Assembly: GCA_944392615.1 (NCBI GenBank)
Contig: CALXXF010000002.1
Location: 56,346 to 120,345 of the forward strand
Direction: 5' to 3'
From: an uncultured Clostridia bacterium
GTDB lineage: Bacteria; Bacillota; Clostridia; Oscillospirales; CAG-272
Length of the DNA stretch: 64,000 nucleotides
The position numbers and the translations under genes are program-made. The notes under the pieces are model-generated. The model saw only the letters and a program-made list of their open reading frames with translations, was not told where the DNA came from and did not search any database. This document shows, piece by piece, positions 36,107 to 46,316 of the stretch. Position 1 is the first letter of the stretch; each line of letters begins with the position of its first letter.

Positions 36107-37136
36107 TGGCATTCTCCTTGACTGAAATTTTGATATCCTTGTCTTTTACTTCTTCAGATTCTTTGAACTGAAGTGAGCGCACGGGATAGTTGTCCTCTAT
36201 CCATTTGCGGTTTCTTTTCTTTTGTCCGATGACTTTTGAAAGGCTGCCATTTGAACAATACACTGTTATATCGCTGTCGTCCGATATATTTATCCTTTTC
36301 AGGCTTTCTTCTATGATTACACGATAATATTCGTTTATGCAAAGCTCGCCGAGCGCGGGATGATAAGCTCCTGTTACGCCGGTATCGTTTCTCAGGGTTT
36401 CTGTCTCACAAAGACCTATACGTATCACATCGACATTGTTCTTGTAGAATATTCGCAGTACCTTTGCAGAGCGTTTTGCCGCCTCTTCTGTCGTCAAAGG
36501 AGTGTATACGCCTGTTTGTGCGAGTCGGTGAAGTGCAGTGTTTGAAAAAACTACTGTCGGATATACCCTTGCCGCATCTGCTCCCATTTCGCATATCTTT
36601 GCAGCAGTATACATTTCGTCGTCAGGGGCAGAACAGGGAAGTCCTATCATCATTTGGCCAACAAATTCAAAGCCTTGACTTTTTATAAGCGATGCGGCAT
36701 TTTCGGTTTGTAAAGCAGTGTGCCCGCGTCCTGATGCGAGCAACACTTTGTCTGACATACTCTGTATACCGAGCTCTATCGTGCGCACCCTGAACCTTTT
36801 CAGTACAGACAGTACTTCTTCGTCTATATAATCCGGTCTCGTTGAAACACGTATTGATGATACCTTGCCGTCTGATATATACCGGTAAGCCTTTTCAAGT
36901 ATTCTTATCATGAGCGTGCGGTCTATCCCGGTAAAGCTTCCGCCGAAAAATGCGATCTGTATTCCCGAAGTATCCGGATGTTCCGTTGTAAGAAACGATC
37001 CAACCGTATCATCTATCGAATTTATATCAAATTCTTCACATTCGGTTATTTCATGCTGATTACAGAAAACACAGTTATGCGGGCAGCCGAGGTGGGGCAC
37101 AAACACCGGTATATTTATGTGTTCAGTTCGTCTCAT
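36087..37136 (-). CDS. Elp3/HemN-like radical SAM protein
   Basis: A 349-residue radical SAM enzyme. The 4Fe-4S site is LGCPHNCVFCNQ (CxxxCxxC), and GGSFTGI and ELGIQSMSD are typical of Elp3/YhcC-like members. Members between rnc and smc are common in Clostridia, with no proven function. It overlaps rnc at its start (14 bases) and smc at its end (20 bases), so all three are tightly coupled. A tRNA or rRNA target is a guess from the family. Confidence 0.88.
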   Translation of the reverse strand: MRRTEHINIPVFVPHLGCPHNCVFCNQHEITECEEFDINSIDDTVGSFLTTEHPDTSGIQIAFFGGSFTGIDRTLMIRILEKAYRYISDGKVSSIRVSTRPDYIDEEVLSVLKRFRVRTIELGIQSMSDKVLLASGRGHTALQTENAASLIKSQGFEFVGQMMIGLPCSAPDDEMYTAAKICEMGADAARVYPTVVFSNTALHRLAQTGVYTPLTTEEAAKRSAKVLRIFYKNNVDVIRIGLCETETLRNDTGVTGAYHPALGELCINEYYRVIIEESLKRINISDDSDITVYCSNGSLSKVIGQKKRNRKWIEDNYPVRSLQFKESEEVKDKDIKISVKENANAPTVT

Positions 37137-37833
37137 CTGATGAGTACCCGAATCCGAAATATGAAAGTGCTTCGCGGGCTGCGTTCTGCTCGGCTTCCCG
37201 CTTGCTCGACCCTGAGCCTTTTCCGATTACATTGCTGTTTATCCTTGCCTCTACCTCAAACACACGCTTATGTGCCGGCCCTGATTCGCTTATTGTTATA
37301 TAGTCAAGTATTTCTCCGTTTTCCTGCTGTACTATCTGCTGAAGCGTTGTTTTGTAGTCTGTGGTGTTTCTTCTTCTCAGAATACCATGTATATGTCCTT
37401 CTGCATACGGGAGCAGAAACTCTTTTACTTTGTCAAGACCCCCGTCAAGGTATATTGCAGCAAGAAGCGCCTCAAATGCATCAGCAAGTATAGAGTCCCT
37501 GTCGTTTCCGCCGTTCTGGCTTTCTCCATGGCCAAGACGCAGAAATTCTCCAAGAGATATCTCTCTTGCAAAACGTGCAAGCGTCTTTTCACAGACGGTC
37601 TGCGCACGTATTTTTGAAAGGTCACCTTCGGGGAGCTCCGGGTACTCTTCAAAAAGAAATTTGCTCACTATCACCGACAGAACAGAATCTCCGAGAAACT
37701 CAAGACGCTCATTGCTTTTGGTGTTTTCTCCCTTTGAAGTAGCTTCGTTAGCATATGATGAATGCGTGAGAGCTGTCTTCAGAAGTTTTTTGTCGGAAAA
37801 ACGGTAGTTTATTATATTTTCGAGCTTGTCCAT
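37123..37833 (-). CDS. rnc: Ribonuclease III
   Basis: A 236-residue endonuclease for double-stranded RNA (rRNA processing). The catalytic NERLEFLGDSVLS signature is near residue 41, the second acidic site is ADAFEALLAAIYLDGG near 120, and a dsRNA-binding domain occupies about 160-230 (KTTLQQIVQQE, GSGSSKREAEQNAAREAL). It lies 48 bases after plsX; no acpP gene is between them. Confidence 0.97.
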   Translation of the reverse strand: MDKLENIINYRFSDKKLLKTALTHSSYANEATSKGENTKSNERLEFLGDSVLSVIVSKFLFEEYPELPEGDLSKIRAQTVCEKTLARFAREISLGEFLRLGHGESQNGGNDRDSILADAFEALLAAIYLDGGLDKVKEFLLPYAEGHIHGILRRRNTTDYKTTLQQIVQQENGEILDYITISESGPAHKRVFEVEARINSNVIGKGSGSSKREAEQNAAREALSYFGFGYSSDETN

Positions 37834-37881
37834 GTGACCTTTATACCTCTCATACTTTGCTCCGGATTGCCGGGGCGGGGT

Positions 37882-38886
37882 TTACTGAATGATTTTTTTC
37901 TGGTTGTCTGCGAATATATCCGCAATGTCTTTTATTATATTCATGTTATAGTACGCTATTGCCTGTCTCACGGCATTCTTTATCGCTACGGCATCTGATG
38001 AACCATGCGCTTTTATAACAGGCTTTGATATTCCGAGAAAGGGCGCTCCTCCATGTTCTGAAGCGTCAAAGTTACGCTTCATTGCTTTCAGCTTTGCTCC
38101 GCATAGCAGCCCGGCTGCCTTGCCTGAAATTGAATCAGAAAGAACTCCCTTTATCTTGCGCAGAATAAACGAGCTCATACCTTCGATAGTTTTGAGCGCG
38201 ATATTTCCGGTAAATCCGTCGCAGACCAGTACATCGCATTTTGAAAAAGGAATATCTTTTCCTTCTATATTTCCAACAAAATTTATGTTTTCCGAATCGC
38301 TCAGCAACTTATAAGTATCGATCTGAAGCTGGGTTCCTTTCTTTTCTTCTGTTCCGTTGTTTAAAAGTCCTACGCGCGGATTTTCCAAATTATATATCCT
38401 GCTCATGTAGATAGACCCCATCACAGCGAACTGGTACAGAAAATTAGGAGTCACCTGGACGTTTGCTCCGGAATCAATAAGGAGAGTCGGTCTTTCAAGA
38501 GGCATTATCGTAGCTATCGCGGAGCGGTCAACTCCTTTGATCCTGTGTACAAAAAGGGTAGAGCCAACGTGCATCGCTCCTGTGTTGCCTGCCCCGACAA
38601 AAGCGTCTGCTTGACCTTCTTTAAGCATTTTGAAAGCTATTCTCATGGATGAATCGCTTTTATCCCTGATGGAAAGCGGCGAGTCCTCCATTGTTATGAC
38701 ATCAGGCGCGTGGCATACAGTTATACCGCTCAGAGAAATATCCTGCTTTTCGGCGCTCTTTCTTATGACTTCCTCGTCGCCTACAAGGATCATCGATGCC
38801 AGAAGCTCTTTTTTTGCAAGTGCAGCTCCTTTTACGATCTCATCGGGGGCATTGTCGCCTCCCATAGCGTCAATAACGATCTTCAT
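37882..38886 (-). CDS. plsX: Phosphate acyltransferase PlsX
   Basis: A 334-residue enzyme that makes acyl-phosphate from acyl-ACP for phospholipid synthesis. It starts IVIDAMGGDNAPDEIVKGA, and shows GNTGAMH, LIDSGANV, LLNNGTEEKKG and GFTGNIALKTIEG. The length is normal. It sits between trmFO and rnc on the same strand; the usual acpP neighbour is absent. Confidence 0.96.
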   Translation of the reverse strand: MKIVIDAMGGDNAPDEIVKGAALAKKELLASMILVGDEEVIRKSAEKQDISLSGITVCHAPDVITMEDSPLSIRDKSDSSMRIAFKMLKEGQADAFVGAGNTGAMHVGSTLFVHRIKGVDRSAIATIMPLERPTLLIDSGANVQVTPNFLYQFAVMGSIYMSRIYNLENPRVGLLNNGTEEKKGTQLQIDTYKLLSDSENINFVGNIEGKDIPFSKCDVLVCDGFTGNIALKTIEGMSSFILRKIKGVLSDSISGKAAGLLCGAKLKAMKRNFDASEHGGAPFLGISKPVIKAHGSSDAVAIKNAVRQAIAYYNMNIIKDIADIFADNQKKIIQ

Positions 38887-38939
38887 ATGTAACTACCTTT
38901 CTTTGATGAGCCACGGGTAAAACGGGCTTGGGCTGTCTT

Positions 38940-40268
38940 TCATGAACAAAAAATTTTCTCATTCATTTCTTCAGTTATACCGAGTGCACGTTCCGATATT
39001 TTTTCGTTTCTGAATGATTTTTTTCCTTTGACCTTGTGATCCAACGGGGCGATTATTCCGAAATTCACATTCATTGGCTGGAAGTCTCCGGTACATGAGC
39101 TGATGTAGTGCGCAAGGGCTCCTACTGCGGTGGTGTCCGGGAATATAACCGGTGAAAGTCCGAGCGAGAGACGCGCTGCATTTATGCCTGCTACAATCCC
39201 GCTTGACGCCGATTCTATATATCCCTCGACACCAGTCATCTGACCGGCAAAGAATATATTCGGGGACTTGCGCAGCGCATATGTTTCAGACAGCAGGGCA
39301 GGAGAGTTGATAAATGTGTTCCTGTGCATCACACCGTATCTCAGAAATTCTGCATTTTCAAGACCCGGTATCATTCTGAAAACACGCCGCTGCTCTCCGA
39401 AGAGAAGGTGGGTCTGAAACCCTACCATGTTGTACATCGTACCTTCTTTATTCTCTTTCCTGAGCTGTACTACCGCGTAAGCGTCACGTCCGGTTGAAGG
39501 CAACGGGAGGCCGACAGGCTTTAGAGGACCGTACAAAAGGGTGTCTTTTCCGCGCTTTGCCATTACTTCCACTGGCATGCAGCCTTCAAACACCGCGAAC
39601 CCACTTCCTGCTTCGAAGTCGTGAAGCTGAGCCTCTTCAGCGTTGACAAGCGCGTCATAAAATCTTTCGTACTGTTCCTTGTCCATAGGACAATTGAGAT
39701 AACACGCCTCCCCTTTATTATATCTGGAAGCTTCAAAGACCACACTTCTGTCTATTGTCGAAGCATCTATTATTGGAGCCGCCGCGTCAAAAAATGAAAG
39801 GCTGTCGGAGCCGAGCAGTGACCGAAGATATCCTGACATTGCGTCGGATGTAAGCGGTCCGGTTGCAACTATAGTTATCTCGTCATCCGGAATGCCGCTT
39901 TTTTCCTCGCATTCAACAGAGATAAGAGGGTGCGATCGTATCTTTTCTGTTATATAAGCTGAGAACAGCTTCCTGTCGACTGCAAGAGCGCTCCCGGCGG
40001 GTACTTCGCATGCATATGCTGCTTCCATTACCACCGAACCAAGCCTGCGCATTTCTTCCTTCAGGAGTCCGACGGCATTTGTAAGCTGATTGGATCTCAG
40101 TGAATTTGAGCATACAAGTTCTGCAAAATTTTCGTTCGTATGAGCAGGGGAGTACTTTTTAGGCTTCATTTCAAAAAGCCTCACCCTGATTCCGAGGCGC
40201 GCGGCGGCAAAAGCTGCTTCGCAGCCCGCAAGTCCGGCGCCTATTACGTTTATATAGTCCTTTTTCAT
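38940..40268 (-). CDS. trmFO: tRNA m5U54 methyltransferase TrmFO (folate-dependent)
   Basis: A 442-residue flavoprotein that uses methylene-THF to make m5U at tRNA position 54. The N-terminal [18 protein letters not shown] is the FAD-binding fold; [15 protein letters not shown] and [23 protein letters not shown] strings are typical, as is the single Cys that binds substrate. It keeps the conserved order dprA-topA-trmFO. Confidence 0.97.
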   Translation of the reverse strand: MKKDYINVIGAGLAGCEAAFAAARLGIRVRLFEMKPKKYSPAHTNENFAELVCSNSLRSNQLTNAVGLLKEEMRRLGSVVMEAAYACEVPAGSALAVDRKLFSAYITEKIRSHPLISVECEEKSGIPDDEITIVATGPLTSDAMSGYLRSLLGSDSLSFFDAAAPIIDASTIDRSVVFEASRYNKGEACYLNCPMDKEQYERFYDALVNAEEAQLHDFEAGSGFAVFEGCMPVEVMAKRGKDTLLYGPLKPVGLPLPSTGRDAYAVVQLRKENKEGTMYNMVGFQTHLLFGEQRRVFRMIPGLENAEFLRYGVMHRNTFINSPALLSETYALRKSPNIFFAGQMTGVEGYIESASSGIVAGINAARLSLGLSPVIFPDTTAVGALAHYISSCTGDFQPMNVNFGIIAPLDHKVKGKKSFRNEKISERALGITEEMNEKIFCS

Positions 40269-40294
40269 TTCAATCCGTATTTATCTGTTATTCA

Positions 40295-42553
40295 TTATGA
40301 CCGGCTTTGCTCGGTTTGCTCATCATCCGGAAGTCCTTTGCCGTACATTTCACACTCTTTATCGGTACATACAGGCTTATCCTTGCCTTTTTTGTAGTAA
40401 AGAGGCTTGCCGCACGAAGGGCACTTCAAATCCGATGGCTTATCCCACGAGGAATAGTTGCAGTTCGGGTAGTCGGAGCATGAGTAAAAAACAGTTTTGG
40501 ACTTTGCCTTCTTCATTACTACCGGTTTCCCGCATAACGGGCAATTCACGCCGAGAGTGTTTTCAACGTTCATGATGTTGCGGCATTTCGGAAATGCAGA
40601 ACACGCGTAAAACTTTCCGTATCTTCCGGTGCGCAGAATCATTGGAGAACCGCACTTGTCACATATTTTGTCTGAGACAGGCTCGTGCTTCTCCTCGTCC
40701 GAGGCTTCTTTTATCGGTTTGGTGTTTTTACAGGCGGGATAATTGGGGCAGGCAGCAAATTTTCCGTATCTTCCTGATTTTACTACCATCACTGCGCCGC
40801 ATTTTTCGCAAATCATGTCTGTTGTCTCAGCAACAGACAGGCTTTTATTCTCGGTTGTCTGGGTCTGAGCACGTTCAAGGTCGGTCTTGAATTTGTCATA
40901 AAATTCAGACAGCACGCCTTCCACAGTGTTTTTACCTGAGGATATGTCGTCGAGCTCGTCTTCCATCTGTGCGGTAAACTCATAGTCTACTATTTCAGGA
41001 AAATACTCCTTCATCAGGTCAGTCGTCACACATCCAAGTGAAGTCGGTACGAGCATTTTAGACTCTCGTGTAACATAACCTCTTGAGATAATGGTGGTTA
41101 TTATCTGCGCATACGTCGATGGTCTTCCTATTCCTTTTTCCTTGAAAAAATCTATGAGCGATGCTTCGCTGAATCTCGGCGGCGGTTCAGTGAAATGCTG
41201 TTCGGGCCTGACATCGACAAGTGTGAGGACATCGTTTTCGGAAAGAAAGGGCAGGGTAGCCGATTCGTCCTCGTCGTCTCCGCCTGTGTCTCCGGATACC
41301 GCCAAAAATCCCTTGAATCTGAGTGTCTGTCCGTTCGCCTTGAAAATGTATTTCCCGCATCTTATGTTTGCACTTACCGTATCGTACTCGGCTGCCTGCA
41401 TTTGGCTTGCAACGAAGCGTTCCCAGATGAGTCTGTAGAGTTTATACTGGTCGCCGGAAAGGTGCTTCTTTATCTTATCCGGCTCTAATTCCACACTTGA
41501 CGGGCGTATTGCTTCGTGTGCATCCTGGGCGTCGCTCCTTGTTTTATATACACGCGCAGACTGCGGATAGTATTCTTCTCCGTAGTTTGACACGATGTAT
41601 TCTTTTGCCGCTTCCTGTGCTTCCTTTGATATTCTCAGCGAATCGGTTCTCATGTAGGTAATGAGTCCGCGGCTTCCGCCGAAATCACTTCCGAGGTTTA
41701 CGCCCTCATACAGCTCCTGTGCCACTCTCATGGTCTTCTGAGCCTGAAATCCGAGCCTTCTTGCAGAATCCTGCAGCATAGATGAAGTTGCATACGGGGC
41801 AGACGGGTTCTTGTGTTTTATTGATTTTTTAACGCTTTCTACAACGAGAGGATTTTCACCGAGAGCTTTTTTTATGACTTCGGCATCATTTGCGGATGAA
41901 AGCTCAGTTCTTCCTTCATCTGTACCGTAAAATTTTGATGAGAAAACACAGCCTTCGACGTTCTTGTGAGAAGCGGTCACCGTCCAGTATTCATCGGGCT
42001 TGAAGGCTTGTATTTCACGTTCACGTTCGACGATTATCCGCGTAGCGGCAGATTGTACTCTCCCGGCCGAAAGTCCGCCTCTTATTGTCTTCCAGAGAAA
42101 CGGACTGAGTTTATAGCCAACTATCCTGTCCAGCAGTCTGCGCGCCTGCTGTGAGTCAACAAGCCCCATATTTATTTGCCTTGGATGCTTTATGGCTTCC
42201 TTTACCGCAGTCTTTGTCACTTCGTTGAATGTTATGCGATTGGTCTTTGAGACGGGAATATCGAGCACTTTAGCAAGATGCCATGATATTGCTTCTCCTT
42301 CGCGGTCGGGGTCTGTTGCAAGAAATACTTTTGAAGAATTTTTTGCTTCTTTTTTGAGGTCTTTTATGAGATTTCCTTTTCCGCGTATATTTATATAATG
42401 TGCTTCAAAGTTGTTTTCAATATCTATACCAAGTGTGCTTTTCGGAAGGTCGCGCACATGACCCTGAGAAGCTACCACCTTATATCCTGAGCCCAGATAT
42501 CCTTTGATCGTCGCCGCTTTGCTCGGCGACTCCACAATAACGAGATTTGCCAT
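40295..42553 (-). CDS. topA: DNA topoisomerase I
   Basis: A 752-residue type IA topoisomerase that relaxes negative supercoils. Toprim domain: LVIVESPSKAATIKGYLG and FLATDPDREGEAISWHL. The active-site tyrosine is in GLITYMRTDSLR near 300, and RLLDRIVGYKLSPFLW is the conserved core. The C-terminus has four cysteine clusters of the topoisomerase zinc-ribbon type (CEKCGAVM, CDKCGSPM, CPLCGKPV, CPSCGKPL). It lies 19 bases after dprA. Confidence 0.98.
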   Translation of the reverse strand: MANLVIVESPSKAATIKGYLGSGYKVVASQGHVRDLPKSTLGIDIENNFEAHYINIRGKGNLIKDLKKEAKNSSKVFLATDPDREGEAISWHLAKVLDIPVSKTNRITFNEVTKTAVKEAIKHPRQINMGLVDSQQARRLLDRIVGYKLSPFLWKTIRGGLSAGRVQSAATRIIVEREREIQAFKPDEYWTVTASHKNVEGCVFSSKFYGTDEGRTELSSANDAEVIKKALGENPLVVESVKKSIKHKNPSAPYATSSMLQDSARRLGFQAQKTMRVAQELYEGVNLGSDFGGSRGLITYMRTDSLRISKEAQEAAKEYIVSNYGEEYYPQSARVYKTRSDAQDAHEAIRPSSVELEPDKIKKHLSGDQYKLYRLIWERFVASQMQAAEYDTVSANIRCGKYIFKANGQTLRFKGFLAVSGDTGGDDEDESATLPFLSENDVLTLVDVRPEQHFTEPPPRFSEASLIDFFKEKGIGRPSTYAQIITTIISRGYVTRESKMLVPTSLGCVTTDLMKEYFPEIVDYEFTAQMEDELDDISSGKNTVEGVLSEFYDKFKTDLERAQTQTTENKSLSVAETTDMICEKCGAVMVVKSGRYGKFAACPNYPACKNTKPIKEASDEEKHEPVSDKICDKCGSPMILRTGRYGKFYACSAFPKCRNIMNVENTLGVNCPLCGKPVVMKKAKSKTVFYSCSDYPNCNYSSWDKPSDLKCPSCGKPLYYKKGKDKPVCTDKECEMYGKGLPDDEQTEQSRS

Positions 42554-42572
42554 ATATATACAGTTTCTCCGT

Positions 42573-43916
42573 TTACTGATGTTTTTTCGCGTATGCCCCG
42601 CCGGGCAGTGACTTTATAAGGCCTTTTATTTCGAGCGTGGTAAGAGACACAAGAACATCCGATACCGGTATACCAGACCTGACTATTTCATCTGTAGTTA
42701 TGCTTCCGTTTTCCGGTATTGCCGAATAAACCGTTTTTTCCGCCTCGCTCATCGGAAGGGTACATTCCGTTTTCTTGTCGCTTTCAGCTTTTTGAGGTAC
42801 ATTTTCCCTGAAATTTTTGTTTTTCGCCTCTCTTTGCATTTTAGGGCGTTTTACGCTGCCAGAATTTTCGTTTGCATCTGCTTCCGGCACTTTTCCTGCG
42901 CCGTTTCCATGCTCTTTTTGATATTCATTTTCAGATGTATATACCGGCCTGTTGCCGCTCGCCACCCTTCGGTAAGGTTCATTTGAAATATTGAGTGTAC
43001 GCATCGGTACAAGTATTTTTTCGGTCTGTATTTTATGCGGAAAAAGCAAATCGTATTCCGCAAGTATGTCGTATGCTCCGGTTATCATCGTCGCGCCGTT
43101 TTTTATAAGCTCGTTTGTGCCGCAGCTGTTCATTTCACCGATATTTCCGGGGAGTGCAAACAGATCTCTGCCCTGAGAAAGAGCCGTCCTTGCAGTTATC
43201 AGAGCTCCGCTTCCTTCACTTGCCTCAACGACAAGTGTGCCAAGACAAAGACCGCTTATTATACGATTTCGTTTCGGAAAGTTGTAGCCGGCGGGTTCAG
43301 TGCCCGGAGGGTACTCTGTCATGAGCGTCCCATGAAGCGATATCTCATATATCAGATCGCGATTTGATTTTGGATATACAACATCTATTCCGCAGCCTAA
43401 CACTCCGATAGTGTGACCCATGACATCAAGACAACCGCGGTGACAAAAAGAGTCTATACCCGCTGCAGCGCCTGATACAACAATAGCGCCGGCGCGTGCG
43501 AGATCTCTTGATATTACATAGGCGTTGTTTTTCCCGTATTCGGTGTAGTTTCTTGTGCCTACAGCGGCTATGCACACCTCGTTATCTATATCCGGCAGAG
43601 AGCCCTTGTAGTACAGAATCACCGGAAAGTCAGGAAGTCTCAACAAGCGCTTGGGATAGTATTTGCTGTCAAACGAGAGAATGCTGACGTTGTGAGTCAT
43701 GCAGAAGTCGAGTATCCTTTCAGTCTGGTCTGTGTTCTTGTCTGACAGCTGTTCGGCAAGTTTCTCACTGATTCCGGGGACTGCAAGATATTCGCCTTTT
43801 TCGGCATTGTATATTGCCTCTGCATCATATCCGAAGTGCTCCGCCAGTTTGCAGGCAGTGCGCGTCCCCGGCACGACTCTGGTGCTAAGCCAGACGCTGT
43901 ATTTCAAATCTGACAT
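42573..43916 (-). CDS. dprA: DNA-processing protein DprA
   Basis: A 447-residue Rossmann-fold protein that loads RecA on incoming ssDNA in transformation. An N-terminal helix-hairpin-helix (VPGISEKLAEQL), the DprA core (AAVGTRNYTEYGKNNAYVISRDLA, SGAAAGIDSFCHRG, EASEGSGALITARTALSQGRDLFALPGNIG), then a charged, low-complexity linker at about 320-385 and a C-terminal winged helix (TTDEIVRSGIPVSDVLVSLTTLE). Other competence genes are not in the window. Confidence 0.95.
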   Translation of the reverse strand: MSDLKYSVWLSTRVVPGTRTACKLAEHFGYDAEAIYNAEKGEYLAVPGISEKLAEQLSDKNTDQTERILDFCMTHNVSILSFDSKYYPKRLLRLPDFPVILYYKGSLPDIDNEVCIAAVGTRNYTEYGKNNAYVISRDLARAGAIVVSGAAAGIDSFCHRGCLDVMGHTIGVLGCGIDVVYPKSNRDLIYEISLHGTLMTEYPPGTEPAGYNFPKRNRIISGLCLGTLVVEASEGSGALITARTALSQGRDLFALPGNIGEMNSCGTNELIKNGATMITGAYDILAEYDLLFPHKIQTEKILVPMRTLNISNEPYRRVASGNRPVYTSENEYQKEHGNGAGKVPEADANENSGSVKRPKMQREAKNKNFRENVPQKAESDKKTECTLPMSEAEKTVYSAIPENGSITTDEIVRSGIPVSDVLVSLTTLEIKGLIKSLPGGAYAKKHQ

Positions 43917-43993
43917 TTATTGTTCCCGCCTTAGATTTTTCTTTTGACGACCTTTGATTTTTGACGATATCTGATCCGTACAGTAATGCGGAT

Positions 43994-44785
43994 CTATTTT
44001 TTGATACGTCTGTATCTCTCCCACATCAGGATTCCTGAGGCAGCAGCTACGTTCAGTGATTCACAGCCCGCTGACATCGGTATTGAAATGCTTTTATTGC
44101 ATGATTTGATTATTTCTTCCGGAAGACCGTTTCCTTCATTTCCGACAACAAAACAGGAGCGGTCGTTGATGACGGCATCTGTCACTGGTACAGAGTCATC
44201 AGATACCCTTGCTGCGTACACGCAATATCCCTTTGATGTAAGGTCGCTTAGCGTTTTTGAAAGGTCAGGTGTGGTCATAGTGTCTATTCTGAAAAAAGCC
44301 CCCATTGAAGCGCGTATTGTTTTACTGGAGTATATGTCCGCGCAATCATCTGAAATTATCAGAAGGTCATTTTCAAAAGCGCCGGCACATCTCATTATAG
44401 TTCCTACATTTCCGGGGTCTCTTACAGAAGAAAGACAGAATATCTTTATATCCGGAGTGCCGCTATATATTGTAGCAAATTTGTGACGGTTGTCAAGATA
44501 TTTTGCTACACAAAAAACACCTTCGGGTGATTTTTCAAAGGATATTTTTTCATATACGCTCCTGGAAACAAGGATCTTCTCGGTTTTACTGTCAAGCGTT
44601 TCAAATACATTCTTGTTTTCTTCTGTTGCAAATACTCTCAGGAGGGGTGTGTTGTTTAAGAGCGCTTCTTCAAGTAGTTTCAGGCCTTCAAATGCAAAAA
44701 GTCCGGTATCGCGTCGATATTTTTTTTCCTTCAGCTTTGTCGTTTCCACTATCAGAGGATTTGATCTCGATGTTATGTACTGCAC
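43994..44785 (-). CDS. TrmH-family (SpoU) RNA 2'-O-methyltransferase
   Basis: A 263-residue SPOUT methyltransferase. The N-terminal substrate-binding region (SRSNPLIVETTKLKEKKYRRDTG) resembles RlmB/TsnR; motif 1 is VRDPGNVGTIMRCAGAF, motif 2 is FVVGNEGNGLPEEI and motif 3 is IPMSAGCESLNVAAASGILM. These make the deep trefoil knot that binds SAM. Which rRNA base is modified cannot be told. The start is GTG at 44785, with AAGGAG nine bases upstream. Confidence 0.93.
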   Translation of the reverse strand: MQYITSRSNPLIVETTKLKEKKYRRDTGLFAFEGLKLLEEALLNNTPLLRVFATEENKNVFETLDSKTEKILVSRSVYEKISFEKSPEGVFCVAKYLDNRHKFATIYSGTPDIKIFCLSSVRDPGNVGTIMRCAGAFENDLLIISDDCADIYSSKTIRASMGAFFRIDTMTTPDLSKTLSDLTSKGYCVYAARVSDDSVPVTDAVINDRSCFVVGNEGNGLPEEIIKSCNKSISIPMSAGCESLNVAAASGILMWERYRRIKK

Positions 44786-45045
44786 GGTATACTCCTTAAA
44801 GACCGATATTATTCAACGCCTTCTGAAATAGCCGGTCATGAATAAAATGTGTTTTAAAAATTTCATAAATCAGTGAGTGTATCAACCTGAATTTTACCAT
44901 GAATTTTTTTATTACAAAAGGATTTGCTTTTCCGCGATACGTAAGACATAATATCGCTGTGTCGTTATATGGGCAATGTGTGATTCCTGCTGCATACAAA
45001 TAGCGAATAATTTAAACAGCGCCGAAAAAAAGGGAAGCGCGAAAT

Positions 45046-45087
45046 ACGAAAAACCCGCTTTGGGCGGTTTTATACGCCCAGAGCGGG
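45046..45087 (-). terminator. Terminator of the infC-rpmI-rplT operon
   Basis: CCCGCTTTGGGCG (45054-45066) and CGCCCAGAGCGGG (45075-45087) form a 13-base stem; on the minus strand TTTTTCG follows. It lies seven bases after the rplT stop. Confidence 0.88.
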
Positions 45088-45093
45088 AGATAA

Positions 45094-45447
45094 TCAAAGC
45101 GCAGCCTTTGCCTTTTCGCAGAGCGAGGCGAATGCCGCCTTGTCCGATACTGCAAGCTCAGAGAGCACTTTTCTGTTAAGGTCTATTCCTGATTTCTTAA
45201 GACCGTTCATGAAGCGGCTGTAATTAATACCGTTTACCTTGCACTGAGCGGATATTCTGGTTATCCAAAGAGCACGGAAGTCTCTTTTCTTGAGTTTTCT
45301 TCCTGCAAAAGCATAATTGCCGCTCTTCATTACAGCTTGCTTTGCCATCTTGAAGTGCTTGCTCTTCGCTCCCCAGTAGCCTTTTGCAGCCTTAAGCATT
45401 TTATTTCTTCTCTTGCGCGTCATCATAGCGCCTTTGATTCTTGCCAT
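45094..45447 (-). CDS. rplT: 50S ribosomal protein L20
   Basis: A 117-residue basic protein with the normal L20 start ([18 protein letters not shown]) and core strings [32 protein letters not shown] and [10 protein letters not shown]. It binds 23S rRNA early in assembly; in Bacillota it also represses its own operon by acting on the infC leader. A fine candidate for the attenuator at 46317-46350. Confidence 0.98.
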   Translation of the reverse strand: MARIKGAMMTRKRRNKMLKAAKGYWGAKSKHFKMAKQAVMKSGNYAFAGRKLKKRDFRALWITRISAQCKVNGINYSRFMNGLKKSGIDLNRKVLSELAVSDKAAFASLCEKAKAAL

Positions 45448-45480
45448 TTCAACAATACTCCTTTTCCTGATCGATCAAAC

Positions 45481-45678
45481 TCAAAACTTCTGAATGAGGG
45501 TCTTCACCGCGGGAGCCATCGAATTACTGAGATAGCCGCCTGTGCGGAGATGACGTTTGCGCTTTGATGTCTTGAGACCGAGTTTGTGACGATGGTGCGA
45601 GTGATTTATCTTAACCAAACCGTTCTTGGTTAATGAAAATCTCTTTGCCGAAGCCTTATGTGTCTTTATTTTTCCCAT
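45481..45678 (-). CDS. rpmI: 50S ribosomal protein L35
   Basis: A 65-residue basic protein with the family pattern MGKIKTHKASAKRF, HHRHKLGLKTSKRKR and a C-terminal 'VKTLIQKF'. It lies between infC and rplT in the universal order, 22 bases after infC. Confidence 0.98.
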   Translation of the reverse strand: MGKIKTHKASAKRFSLTKNGLVKINHSHHRHKLGLKTSKRKRHLRTGGYLSNSMAPAVKTLIQKF

Positions 45679-45700
45679 GACTGAGAAACTCCTTTCGTGT

Positions 45701-46300
45701 TTATGACTGCTGTGTTTGCTCTTGAGCCGGCTTTGAGGCAGGCTGCTTTACGGGGGAAATCATCATTGTCATCGAACGTCCTTCCAAAACAGGCTCTTTA
45801 TCAACCGTACCGACGTCGGAAAGCTGATCACGGAATTTGTCAAGAAGCTGCTTTCCTGAATCCTGACGCGCCATCTGACGAACCTTTTTGTAGAAAAGGA
45901 TTACCTTTACCTTATTTCCGCCCTGAAGAAATTTTCTTGCGTTATTGGCTTTGGTGTTGAAGTCATTTGTGTCAATCTGAAGAGTCAGCTGTATCTCCTT
46001 TGTGGCTACCTTTACCTGATTCTTCTTAGCTTCCTTTTTCTTTTTCTCTCTTTCGAAACGGAACTTTCCGTAATCGAGTATTCTGCACACCGGCGGCGTG
46101 CTCTGAGGAGAGATGAGCACCAGATCGAGGTCCTTGTCGTACGCGCTGTCGAGAGCGCCTCTCACCGTCATAAGACCCAACTGTTCGCCATCCGGGCCTA
46201 TGACCCTGACCTGTGTGCGTTCGTTGACAGCGCCGGAAATGATACTCTCATTTACCAGATGCTCTTTTTCGTTTTTGTCGTTACGATTGTTGAATGCTAT
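45701..46300 (-). CDS. infC: Translation initiation factor IF-3
   Basis: About 199 residues with the IF-3 N-domain (NERTQVRVIGPDGEQLGLM), the linker (CRILDYGKFRFEREKKKKEA) and the C-domain (VKEIQLTLQIDTNDFNTKANNA-like region, KVKVILFYKKVRQM, EGRSMTMMISP). The frame runs open up to an ATG at 46351, but that start lies inside the terminator hairpin. The only good ribosome site, TCGGAGGTG (minus, plus 46308-46316), is seven bases before an ATA at 46300 and three bases from a TTG at 46306. infC is known to use rare starts (AUU) for autocontrol, so ATA is my preferred start and TTG the fallback. Confidence 0.92.
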   Translation of the reverse strand: MAFNNRNDKNEKEHLVNESIISGAVNERTQVRVIGPDGEQLGLMTVRGALDSAYDKDLDLVLISPQSTPPVCRILDYGKFRFEREKKKKEAKKNQVKVATKEIQLTLQIDTNDFNTKANNARKFLQGGNKVKVILFYKKVRQMARQDSGKQLLDKFRDQLSDVGTVDKEPVLEGRSMTMMISPVKQPASKPAQEQTQQS

Positions 46301-46316
46301 TTTCAAGCACCTCCGA

